Part shown: one piece after another, positions 1 to 7,939 of the stretch
Layout of the letters: every line of letters begins with the position of its first letter
Numbering within the stretch: position 1 is the stretch's first letter
DNA from: Williamsia sp.
Lineage (GTDB): Bacteria; Bacteroidota; Bacteroidia; Chitinophagales; Chitinophagaceae
Assembly: GCA_015069695.1 (NCBI GenBank)
Contig: JADCRZ010000028.1
Span: 18,368 to 82,367, forward strand
Length of the DNA: 64,000 nucleotides
Direction: 5' to 3'
Made by a program: the position numbers and the translations under genes
Notes under the pieces: generated by a model
The model's input: only the letters and a program-made list of their open reading frames with translations
The model's database searches: none
Told to the model about the DNA's origin: nothing

Positions 1-1
1 C

Positions 2-277
2 ATTGTTTATTTTATCAAGGAAGGCCATTGCCTATTCACCACATCCGATACAGCCGCCCCGGATACCTGCATGATAGAAATTGAAACCACAGCCGGCAGG
101 GAAGCTTTGCAGCAGGTGTTCGGAGAAGGGGAGATGCAAGTGCATTATAACGGCAGCTACTATACGCTCACCTCTTCTGCTTTATCGCCTCAGCATCTGT
201 TAACAGCATTGCTGCAGAAAGGGATCTCAATTACCTATTTCAGAGACATCACCCGTTCAACCAAACGGTTCTTTTAA
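2..277 (+). CDS. C-terminal end of an ABC transporter ATP-binding protein (5' truncated)
   Basis: An open frame enters from the left edge in frame 2 and stops at 277, giving 91 visible residues; the ATG at 71 is internal to this frame, so the gene almost certainly begins outside the window. The visible part lacks Walker and signature motifs. Its tail (ITYFRDITRSTKRFF, preceded by a short alpha/beta region) resembles the C-terminal extension seen after the nucleotide-binding domain in Bacteroidota ABC-2 type exporters, which is recognition from memory. The next gene begins 31 bases downstream on the same strand and encodes a multi-pass membrane protein, as expected for an exporter pair. The family assignment is tentative because the ATPase core is missing. 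Confidence 0.45.
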   Translation: MVYFIKEGHCLFTTSDTAAPDTCMIEIETTAGREALQQVFGEGEMQVHYNGSYYTLTSSALSPQHLLTALLQKGISITYFRDITRSTKRFF

Positions 278-308
278 ACCCCCACTTCAACGATCGAAAC
301 CTTGATCC

Positions 309-1829
309 ATGAGCAGTAAAAGACCCCTTGTTCCCCGCTTTCTCCGCCGCTTCGATCATTATCTCCTGTTAAACAAGCCCGATGTCTGGAGTGCCCGCAC
401 GCACCTGGTCATCTATTTCGGAGGATTGTTTATAGCTGCGTTGGCACTTGTTTCGTTTGTTATGCCGGACGATCCGCGCAGTTCTTCACCCGCTCCTTAC
501 TGGATCGGATATGGTGTGGTTATATCTATCCTGGCGCTGACGGTCTGGTTGATCTACCTCTTGCGTTTTAATGTATTCAAGCGCTATGGTCATATTACAC
601 CGCTCAGCCGGCTCACCACATTTATATTGTATTTTATTGCTGTAGGCATCATCGCTTTGATTCCCATGGTGATGCCATACGTTGAAAGCGTCCGTGCGAA
701 CAAGGCTTACAGTGATCTTGAGATCATCAACGATGTCAATTCCATAAACACAAAGATCTGTCAGCTGGAATATGATTCCCTTCCACACAAGCTGAGGACA
801 GACACCATTCTTGTGGTTAACCAATTGCCACAGCACCGCAGTTTGCCTGATGAGGATGAAGAGGAGGTGGAATATGATGCAGGCGCGACTTACAAGGCAA
901 GACCCCGGTACAGACTGGTAGATACGGCTTCTCTTCCCGGACGGATTACAGGGGCAGACAGCAGTATCCGTTTGAATGATTCGATGTATGTGTTGTATGC
1001 CAGCTATGATTATACATTCGTCAGCTCTTATCAAACGAGCTCTTTTTATATGGAAGGTCACCGGGTACTGCCTGAGGTTTACTCCAACTATGATTTGTAT
1101 AAAAAGGTGATCCGTGACTTTGATCATCCCAACAGACGGGCGGTCAGGAATGAGCTTTACAAGCTGTTGGATAAGTACAATCTGGAAGCAACAACACCCG
1201 GCTGGTATGAGTATGATGAACAGGATCTAAACGGGGCTGAGCAGATCTCTCAAAAATATAATCTTTACACCATTAATCGCAACATAGACAATGTCTCCTC
1301 CAGAAAACTCCGCTGGCGGGATGAGAATGGAGCGTTTATTATCAGGCTATGGTATTACATCACACTCGGCATTACCCTGCTCGTTTTTGTATACCGGCAT
1401 TCAACCAGGAAAACATTTTTCCTGTCGCTGCTTACAGCTGTTATACTATCCATTCTTACATCACTCTTTGCTGCTTACTTCAATCAACGGGAATCTTCCA
1501 TGTATGTTTGGCTCATGGCTTATATAGCGCTGTTTTTTGGCATTTCGCTGTTTGCTTTCAGAAACAAGGTAAGAAGCGGGGTTGCCGGTATTGGTATAAA
1601 CCTTTTTGTATTGCTGGTTGCCTCTTTGCCTCTTTGCATGGTAAGTTACTACTACAGCCGGCTGGAAGAAAAGAACCGGAACCTGATAAACCCGCCGCCC
1701 ATCGATTACGCGTGGAAGTATCAGCTACTATGGTACGCAGAACTTGCGGGCTCACTGCTCCTGCTCATCTTACTGGCCACCTATATACAAAGGGTATACA
1801 GGAAATGGTATGCCCTGCCGGAAGAATAA
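309..1829 (+). CDS. Multi-pass membrane protein of unknown function
   Basis: The 506-residue protein starts at an ATG 31 bases after the preceding gene. I see about eight hydrophobic spans: three near residues 30-120, then a polar region of roughly 220 residues containing an acidic stretch (DEDEEEVEYD near 180), then five spans from about 345 to 495. The polar region between spans 3 and 4 is probably one extracytoplasmic domain. It does not show the usual ABC-2 permease signature, but its close spacing after an ABC ATPase-like tail suggests a shared transcript and perhaps a transport function. I do not recognise a named family. Later in-frame overlapping frames near 1291-1930 are shadows of this gene. 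Confidence 0.8.
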   Translation: MSSKRPLVPRFLRRFDHYLLLNKPDVWSARTHLVIYFGGLFIAALALVSFVMPDDPRSSSPAPYWIGYGVVISILALTVWLIYLLRFNVFKRYGHITPLSRLTTFILYFIAVGIIALIPMVMPYVESVRANKAYSDLEIINDVNSINTKICQLEYDSLPHKLRTDTILVVNQLPQHRSLPDEDEEEVEYDAGATYKARPRYRLVDTASLPGRITGADSSIRLNDSMYVLYASYDYTFVSSYQTSSFYMEGHRVLPEVYSNYDLYKKVIRDFDHPNRRAVRNELYKLLDKYNLEATTPGWYEYDEQDLNGAEQISQKYNLYTINRNIDNVSSRKLRWRDENGAFIIRLWYYITLGITLLVFVYRHSTRKTFFLSLLTAVILSILTSLFAAYFNQRESSMYVWLMAYIALFFGISLFAFRNKVRSGVAGIGINLFVLLVASLPLCMVSYYYSRLEEKNRNLINPPPIDYAWKYQLLWYAELAGSLLLLILLATYIQRVYRKWYALPEE

Positions 1830-1905
1830 AAGAGCGGGGTGCAGCGGTGTCTTCTTATGATCGGCAATTTCTTTTGCACAATTCGATCATCCGCGGCAAA
1901 GAAAA

Positions 1906-1913
1906 TATATTTG
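1906..1913 (+). promoter_or_regulatory. Possible Bacteroidota -7 promoter box before the ApbE gene
   Basis: TATATTTG matches the Bacteroidota TAnnTTTG -7 consensus and lies 66 bases before the ApbE start codon. No well-spaced -33 TTTG/TTG was found at the usual 19-23 bases upstream, so the call rests on the -7 box alone. Confidence 0.3.
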
Positions 1914-1979
1914 CGTTTGTACCATTTTGAATGGGCGGTTCAATTTCGCTGCAAAACCAGGAGCTGAAAACAAAACAGG

Positions 1980-3503
1980 ATGCTGAGATCAATCAAACAA
2001 TTAACGGGCGCTTTGCTGCTACTGACCTTGCTAAGCAGCACGGCGCGCCTGCCGGAAAAAAAGGCCAAGACCTATGTATCCAACTACGAAAATGTATTGG
2101 GTACTTCATTGGAAATAAAGATCATGGCCGGCTCGCCCGGGCAGGCTGTCCGGGCCGAAAAGGATGTGCTGGCAGAGATAGACAGACTCAACCATCTACT
2201 GAGCAGCTATGATCCATCCAGCGAATTCAGCCAGTGGATGAGGGCCGGCAAAAAGCCCGTAACCATTTCACCTGAATTGTTCCAGGTGCTGCTGTTGTTT
2301 GAACAGTGGCGGCTCATGAGCCATGGAGCACTGGATGCATCAGCTGCATCGGTGATCCAGGTTTGGAAAGCGGCAGCCAAAGCAAACCGGCTGCCCCTGC
2401 CTGCTGAAATCAACCAGGCCCTGCAGGCAGTTCGGCAGGTTCATTACACGCTGGACAAACAAAAGGGAACGGCCCTGCGTACCAGCGACGCACCCCTGGT
2501 CCTGAATTCTTTTGCGAAGAGCTATATCATGAACAAGGCTGCTGCGAAGGCCATGAATAGAACCGGCATAAACGGACTGGTGATCAATATTGGCGGAGAC
2601 ATCCTGGTGCGGGGTGCGCATACAGAACAGATCGGCGTGAGCAATCCGGTAGCGGATGCCGAAAACGATCCGCCCGTAGCCAGCATGGTTGTACAAAACA
2701 AAACCGTGGCAACCAGTGGAAATTACCGGCGCGGAGAAATGATCAAGGGAAAATGGTACTCGCACATTGTAGACCCGCGCACCGGCTTTCCGGTAAGCGG
2801 GGTCATCAGCGCTACCGTGGTAGCCGATAGTGCAACAGATGCCGGCGCGCTCGCAACGGCCTTGAATGTACTTAGCCTGGAAGAAGGCAGGCAACTGGTT
2901 GCTTCTATCCCCGAGGCCGAGTACATGCTGATCACAGCAGATGGCAGGCAGATCCGGAGCAACGGGTGGAAAGAGATCCCGGTACCGGCCCCGAAAGCGG
3001 GTGTTGAAGCCGCCGCACGGGTTGCAGGAGATAAAGGTTGGGATCCCAACTTTGAGCTGGCCATCAACCTCGAACTGGCCCGCTTTGAAGGAATGCGGAC
3101 CCACCGGCCTTTTGTAGCGGTCTGGATAGAAGACGAGCACAAAAAACCGGTCCGGCAAATAGCGGTATGGTATGGCAAGGCAAGATGGCTGAACGAAATG
3201 CGCTCCTGGCATTATGCCTATTTTGCCGGTTTTTCAGCGGGCAATCCCAACATCATGTCTACAACCAGTACCACAAGACCAGCCGGGAAATATACCCTCA
3301 AATGGGATGGGAAAGATGACAACGGCAACCTGGTAGACCAGGGGACCTACACAATTTATCTGGAAGCTGCCCGACAGGAAGGCACACACCAGCTCATGAG
3401 CCAGGAAATCACCCTCAAAAAGCCGCAGCACATCGACATCCCCGGTGGTGTTGAAATTGCTGCTGCTTCATTGGACTATCGCAAGAAAGCAAATGGAAAC
3501 TAA
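1980..3503 (+). CDS. apbE: FAD:protein FMN transferase (ApbE family) fused to a DUF2271-like domain
   Basis: The 507-residue product begins with a hydrophobic export signal (residues 1-20). Residues about 30-330 form an ApbE domain: it shows the GGDILVRG segment, the AVATSGNYRR-like segment, and HIVDPRTGFP followed by TDAGALATAL, which in the family bind FAD and magnesium. ApbE enzymes move FMN from FAD onto Thr/Ser of extracytoplasmic redox proteins. Residues about 340-490 look like DUF2271, with VWIEDEHKKPVRQIAVW and KWDGKDDNGNLVDQGTY. The stop codon overlaps the start of the following PepSY-type membrane gene by 11 bases, so the two are probably translationally coupled. The fused arrangement implies that both domains serve one periplasmic or surface flavin/metal redox process; that last point is inference. 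Confidence 0.88.
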   Translation: MLRSIKQLTGALLLLTLLSSTARLPEKKAKTYVSNYENVLGTSLEIKIMAGSPGQAVRAEKDVLAEIDRLNHLLSSYDPSSEFSQWMRAGKKPVTISPELFQVLLLFEQWRLMSHGALDASAASVIQVWKAAAKANRLPLPAEINQALQAVRQVHYTLDKQKGTALRTSDAPLVLNSFAKSYIMNKAAAKAMNRTGINGLVINIGGDILVRGAHTEQIGVSNPVADAENDPPVASMVVQNKTVATSGNYRRGEMIKGKWYSHIVDPRTGFPVSGVISATVVADSATDAGALATALNVLSLEEGRQLVASIPEAEYMLITADGRQIRSNGWKEIPVPAPKAGVEAAARVAGDKGWDPNFELAINLELARFEGMRTHRPFVAVWIEDEHKKPVRQIAVWYGKARWLNEMRSWHYAYFAGFSAGNPNIMSTTSTTRPAGKYTLKWDGKDDNGNLVDQGTYTIYLEAARQEGTHQLMSQEITLKKPQHIDIPGGVEIAAASLDYRKKANGN

Positions 3504-4149
3504 TCAATCCGCACAGCCCCGGCAGGCGGCTCAGCCCGCAAAGAAAAAAGCAAAAGCCGGATGGAAAAGAAGCACAGCGGCATTCTCCCGTTGGCTGCAT
3601 ACCTATCTCTCTATGCTCAGTTTCGTGGTTGTCTTGTTTTTTGCCCTCACCGGTATTACGTTGAACCATGCCGAATGGTTTGATGGCAAGCAGGTGGAGA
3701 ACAAGGTTGATGGAACCATCCCGCTCGCCTGGGTAAAAACACCCGATACAGCGCAGATCAAAAAGCTGGAGATCGTTGAACTGCTCCGCAAAACCTACCA
3801 CATTCAGGGATATGTAAGCGACTTCCTGATCGATGACCAGCAATGCACGCTTTCATTCAAAGGACCGGGCTACAGCGCCGATGCTTTTATCAGCAGGGAG
3901 AACGGACAGCTACAGCTCACGGAACTGAAGCTGGGCCTTGTGGCCGTATTGAACGACCTGCACAAGGGCCGCGACAGTGGCAAGGGCTGGAGCTGGGTGA
4001 TCGACCTGTCAGCCGGCTTTTTAGCCCTCGTATCCCTGAGCGGACTGGTCATGCTTTTCTTTCTGAAAAAGAAGCGCCTCAACGGATTGCTGCTCGCCCT
4101 TGCAGGCGGGCTGATCTGTTACCTGATCTATTCCTTCCTGGTGCCCTGA
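3493..4149 (+). CDS. PepSY-associated membrane protein
   Basis: I start this gene at the ATG at 3493 (METNQSAQ), which overlaps the ApbE stop, rather than at the longer frame beginning at 3445. The 218-residue product has a basic, Ala/Pro/Lys-rich N-terminus. A first membrane span near residues 38-60 carries the W-LHTYLSMLS and FALTGITLNHAEWF pattern typical of PepSY_TM proteins; a soluble region with LNDLHKGRDSGKGWSWVIDLSAGFLALVSLSGL comes next as consecutive short motifs, and a last span lies near 195-215. PepSY_TM proteins move electrons or interact with exported metal/flavin proteins. Coupling to the ApbE-DUF2271 gene suggests a small membrane redox module. No flavin-acceptor motif (DGxSGAT) is visible in either protein. 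Confidence 0.78.
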   Translation: METNQSAQPRQAAQPAKKKAKAGWKRSTAAFSRWLHTYLSMLSFVVVLFFALTGITLNHAEWFDGKQVENKVDGTIPLAWVKTPDTAQIKKLEIVELLRKTYHIQGYVSDFLIDDQQCTLSFKGPGYSADAFISRENGQLQLTELKLGLVAVLNDLHKGRDSGKGWSWVIDLSAGFLALVSLSGLVMLFFLKKKRLNGLLLALAGGLICYLIYSFLVP

Positions 4150-4175
4150 ATACTTTCATCTACTTCCACCCATGC

Positions 4176-5123
4176 TCATTCCGCGCTTGCCTTGTCCAGT
4201 GCATCTACTGCTGACTGATCCAGTTTTAGGGTGGTCGCTTGCACCAATGCATCGATCTGTTCAGGACTTGTTGCGCTTACAATAGGTGCTGTAACGGTTG
4301 GCTTGGCAAGCAGCCAGGCCAATGCAACGGAAGCGGGTGTTGTGCTATGTTCTTCGGCTGCTTTATCGAGTGCCTGCAAGATCCGGAGCCCCCTTTCATT
4401 CAGGTATTTTGAAATCCCTTGTCCGCGTTTGCTTTTTGAGAGGTCTTCAGCTGAGCGGTATTTGCCGGACAGAAAACCACTGGCAAGGGCATAGTAATTG
4501 ATCACCGCAATCCCGTGCTCCCGGCAGATCGGTTCCAGCTCTTTTTCAAATGCGGCGCGGTCGTACAAATTGTACAGGGGTTGCAAAGTTGCATAGCCAC
4601 CGATCCCGCTATCGTGGCTGGCCTGTAATGCTTCCTGTAATTGTGCAGGGGTGTAGTTTGATGCGCCGTAAGCCCGGATCTTGCCTTCTGTTTGCAGCTG
4701 TTCAAAAGCTTCCAGCGTTTCGCCGATGGGGGTTCCGGGATCGGGGTAATGTGCCTGGTACAGATCAATGTAATCTGTCTGCAGTCTTTTCAAGGATTCG
4801 TGCGCCGATTCGATCACATATTCTTTGCGGAGCCCTTTCTTCCCGTTCAGTTCCGACCCCAGTTTTGTGGCTATGATTACGCTGTTTCTATTGCCCCTTT
4901 TTTTGATCCAGTTGCCAATGATCGTTTCTGATTCACCGCCTTTGTTGCCGGGTACCCAGCTGCTATACGTATTGGCCGTATCGATAAAATTCAATCCCTG
5001 CGCAGTAAAATGATCGAGCACACCCAGGGATGCAGGCTCGTCAAGTGTCCATCCAAATACGTTCCCGCCTACTGTTAACGGCGGTACTTCAATGCCGGTT
5101 TTTCCTAATCCTCTCTTTTCCAT
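4176..5123 (-). CDS. Aldo/keto reductase
   Basis: The start was set at the ATG at 5123 (MEKRGLGKTG). The open frame runs far upstream to 6218, but that extension lies antisense inside the molybdopterin gene and shows no reductase similarity. The 315-residue length is normal for the family. The catalytic tetrad is complete: D48, Y53 (DTANTY), K87 (ATKLG) and H125 (QAHYPDP). The N-terminal GLGKTGIEVPPLTVGGNVFGW pattern, read in two short pieces, fits the YajO/Tas-like subgroup, which reduces aldehydes and ketones with NADPH in the cytosol. The gene is convergent with the PepSY gene (26 bases apart) and divergent from the molybdopterin gene. The substrate cannot be told from the sequence. Confidence 0.9.
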   Translation of the reverse strand: MEKRGLGKTGIEVPPLTVGGNVFGWTLDEPASLGVLDHFTAQGLNFIDTANTYSSWVPGNKGGESETIIGNWIKKRGNRNSVIIATKLGSELNGKKGLRKEYVIESAHESLKRLQTDYIDLYQAHYPDPGTPIGETLEAFEQLQTEGKIRAYGASNYTPAQLQEALQASHDSGIGGYATLQPLYNLYDRAAFEKELEPICREHGIAVINYYALASGFLSGKYRSAEDLSKSKRGQGISKYLNERGLRILQALDKAAEEHSTTPASVALAWLLAKPTVTAPIVSATSPEQIDALVQATTLKLDQSAVDALDKASAE

Positions 5124-5219
5124 GATTGCTGAATTGTTTCTGTAGCTATGCCAAAACAATGCCTGCAAGCCTTTACCTTTGAACAAGCCTGATATTTCCC
5201 ATTTACTTATAATCGCTGT

Positions 5220-7367
5220 ATGCGTAGAGATAAGCTGTTTGAAACTGCTGTCGGCAAGCCCCTGAACAGGGTAGATGGCGTAGCTAAAGTGACCGGAACC
5301 GCAAAATACGCGGCAGAGTACAAGCTCAAGGGACTTACCTATGGCGTGTTCGTAACCAGTACTGTGGCAAAAGGCCGCATCCAGCAGATCGACAGCAAGA
5401 AGGCCGAAAAATTGCCGGGGGTGCTTGGTGTGCTCAGTCACCTCAATGTGTCCCGGGTACTGTATAAGATCATAAAAGGCCCGCTCGCTCCCGATCCGGG
5501 GGAGGAGTTCAAGCTTTTTCAAAACGACCGGGTGTTTTTTAACATGCAGCCGGTAGCCCTGGTGGTCGCCACTTCGCTGGAACAGGCGCAGTATGCAGCC
5601 TCGCTGGTAAACGTACAGTATGCAGAAGAAGCACACCAAACAGACATGGCTAAACGCGTGGGTCAGGCATTTACGCCCTACTATTCCCTCGATTACCTGC
5701 GGGGCCGGGCGGGTAGCTGGAAAGCGGCGCCGGTAAAGATCGAGCAGGAATACCAGACCTCGCTGCAGGTGCACAATCCTATAGAGCCGCATACCGCAAC
5801 GGCTTACTGGGAAAGCGACGACAAGCTGCTGATCTTTAACAAGACACAGGGTGTAAATGGGACCCGGCAGCAGTTTGCAGAATATCTTGGCATGCCGCCG
5901 GAGAACATACACGTGCACGCACCTTTTGTGGGCGGGGCCTTTGGCAGTGCGTCCAGGATGCTGCCCCATGAAGTGGCCGCTGTACTGGGTGCCAGAATGG
6001 TCAACCGCCCGGTAACGGTGGCGCTTGAACGCAGCCAGGTTTTCAACATGGTCGGCTATCGTCCCTACTCCCTGCAGAAGTATGCGGTAGGGGCAGGTGC
6101 AGATGGAAAACTGGTTGCCATCGAACACCAGGCCTGGGGCTCTACCGCCAGTTACGACCAGTTTGTGGAACGCATTGTAGAGCCCACCAAATCCATGTAC
6201 GACTGTCCGAACCTGCAAGCCATTTACAAGCTGGTTCCGCTGGATATGAGCATGCCATCTCCTGCCCGCGGGCCCGGTGAAACCAGCGGGTCGTTTGCCA
6301 TGGAATCGGCTATGGACGAACTGGCTTATGCCCTCAAAATGGATCCGCTCGAATTAAGGCTGCAAAACTTCGCAGACCTTGACCTGAATAAAAACCTGCC
6401 CTGGTCGAGCAACTATTTAAAGGAATGCTATCAGCTGGGAGCGGAAAAGTTTGGCTGGAGCAAACGCAGTACCACACCCGGTTCGATGAAAAATGGTTCC
6501 CTGCTGGTTGGTATGGGCATGAGCGCCGGCATCTACAAGGCCGAGCGTGCCCCTGCTTCTGCCGGGGTTACTTTGTATGCCGATGGCAAAGTCCAGGTCC
6601 GGAGTTCGTTGGCGGATACGGGTCCCGGCTCAGCTACGATCATGACGCAGATCGCCGCCGATGCGCTAGGTGTGGATGTGCAACAGGTAAGCATTGAGTG
6701 GGCCGATTCCACCTTTCCGCAGGCGCCTCCCCAATATGCCTCCCATACCACTGCTTCTGCCGGTTCTGCCGTGCATGATGCGGCAGTTGCCTTGAAGAAA
6801 AAGTTTGCAGCGCTGGATGGCATGGAAGAGCTGCCTGCTGCTGTTTCCTACACAGCGCTGCTGAAAAAGCACAGGCTGGAAAAACTGGAGGTTGTATCAG
6901 CATCCAAACCCGGTGAAGAAAGTAAAAAGTTCTCCGGCAAATCATTTGCCGTTCACTTTGTAGAAGTGCATGTTCATCCCCTTACCTGTGAAGTGCGCGT
7001 TGCCCGCGTTGTTTCGGTTATTGATGCCGGTAAGATCATGAATCCAAAGACGGCCCGCAACCAGATCATGGGCGCCGTTGCTTGGGGCATTGGCATTGCC
7101 CTGATGGAAGAGGGATTGGTAGATCACCGCTATGGGCGTTACATCAACAACAACCTCGCCGATTACCACGTGCCGGTACACGCAGATATTCCTTCTGTCG
7201 ACATCCACTTTATAGATCAAGGCGACGGACACATCAACCCGATGGGTGCCAAAGGCCTCGGCGAAATCGGGATCGTCGGTTTCACCGCTGCCATCGCCAA
7301 TGCCGTCTATCATGCCACCGGCAAACGCATCCGGAAGTTGCCTATTACGCTTGACAAGCTGTTGTGA
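5220..7367 (+). CDS. Molybdopterin-binding subunit of a xanthine dehydrogenase/aldehyde oxidase family enzyme
   Basis: The 715-residue protein begins with the family opening KPLNRVDGVAKVTGTAKYAAE. It contains the GxxxxGGAFG cofactor loop (APFVGGAFGS), a PARGPGETSGSFAMESAMDE segment (family form RAPGE...FALE), and KGLGEIGI with the catalytic glutamate at E682. It is close to the YagR/PaoC type of about 730 residues, in which this subunit pairs with a [2Fe-2S] subunit and a FAD subunit encoded directly upstream. Here those partners are missing: upstream is a divergent aldo/keto reductase and downstream a SusC gene. I see no twin-arginine signal, so a cytoplasmic location is likely unless the partner carries the signal. 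The enzyme would oxidise an aldehyde or N-heterocycle, but it needs electron-accepting partners from elsewhere. Confidence 0.88.
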   Translation: MRRDKLFETAVGKPLNRVDGVAKVTGTAKYAAEYKLKGLTYGVFVTSTVAKGRIQQIDSKKAEKLPGVLGVLSHLNVSRVLYKIIKGPLAPDPGEEFKLFQNDRVFFNMQPVALVVATSLEQAQYAASLVNVQYAEEAHQTDMAKRVGQAFTPYYSLDYLRGRAGSWKAAPVKIEQEYQTSLQVHNPIEPHTATAYWESDDKLLIFNKTQGVNGTRQQFAEYLGMPPENIHVHAPFVGGAFGSASRMLPHEVAAVLGARMVNRPVTVALERSQVFNMVGYRPYSLQKYAVGAGADGKLVAIEHQAWGSTASYDQFVERIVEPTKSMYDCPNLQAIYKLVPLDMSMPSPARGPGETSGSFAMESAMDELAYALKMDPLELRLQNFADLDLNKNLPWSSNYLKECYQLGAEKFGWSKRSTTPGSMKNGSLLVGMGMSAGIYKAERAPASAGVTLYADGKVQVRSSLADTGPGSATIMTQIAADALGVDVQQVSIEWADSTFPQAPPQYASHTTASAGSAVHDAAVALKKKFAALDGMEELPAAVSYTALLKKHRLEKLEVVSASKPGEESKKFSGKSFAVHFVEVHVHPLTCEVRVARVVSVIDAGKIMNPKTARNQIMGAVAWGIGIALMEEGLVDHRYGRYINNNLADYHVPVHADIPSVDIHFIDQGDGHINPMGAKGLGEIGIVGFTAAIANAVYHATGKRIRKLPITLDKLL

Positions 7368-7939
7368 GCAGTTGTAATATTTTAAATTTTTTCTCAGGCC
7401 TTTTGCAGTTGTATAATACCTATTGAAACTCGGGCGTGCCTAATAGAGATATTGGTCCATCCTTTGTCATTCTGCCGGGCGCTTCTTGCTGTTGCACTTT
7501 CGTTATGATTATGTGCCCCGTGCATGACCTCTGTGGGGCAGGATGGTATGATTTGCTAACGTCTTTAAACAGAAACTGGCCGCGCTGCAGAGATCCTGTA
7601 AGGCGCGGCATCAGCCTGCAAGTGCAACCTTCACTGCGCCCTTACAGGATGACAAAAAAAGAGGATGATAAATCCTCCCTCTGTATTGCTGAAGTGAAAA
7701 CAGCTGCTTGACCTGAATTAGCGCAGTAAAATCCTCTTTCTCGATTCCTCTTTTCCAGCATCCCTGCAAAGAACTTGAACCCGCTTGCTTTATGATAATA
7801 TCCTACAAAAAATGGGAAATAACCGATAAATTCTCCTTTAAAGCGGAGGTTATTTTTGTTTTTATTATCATATCCTGCGGAAAGGTTATTTTGCCGCCGG
7901 AACAGTTACACCCTCTTTGCCGACGATTAATGCTATAAT
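7368..7939. other. 572-base intergenic region before the SusC gene
   Basis: No convincing gene is seen; the short frames at 7420-7711 and 7803-8036 have no recognisable content and overlap each other. The region contains a nested inverted-repeat block at 7463-7656, listed separately. It also holds a 7818-7858 segment in which AAATAACC is mirrored by GGTTATTT and CTCC by GGAG, a weak hairpin just before the SusC start. Several TTTG and TAT-rich stretches occur within 100 bases of the start, but none gives a clean TAnnTTTG with proper spacing. Confidence 0.5.
7463..7656. repeat. Nested inverted-repeat element (REP- or MITE-like)
   Basis: TTTGTCATTCTG at 7463-7474 is mirrored by CAGGATGACAAA at 7645-7656 with one mismatch. 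Inside it, ATCCTGTAAGGCGC at 7593-7606 is mirrored by GCGCCCTTACAGGAT at 7636-7650 with one extra base. The 194-base block lies in a gap between two unrelated genes and has no coding frame of interest. It has the look of a short non-autonomous repeat, but a single copy in the window cannot prove this. Confidence 0.45.

Noticed and set aside
5124..6218. Long N-terminal extension of the aldo/keto reductase frame on the minus strand
   Set aside because: It lies antisense within the molybdopterin gene, has a Cys/His/Arg-rich composition typical of shadow frames, and the reductase family begins cleanly at 5123.
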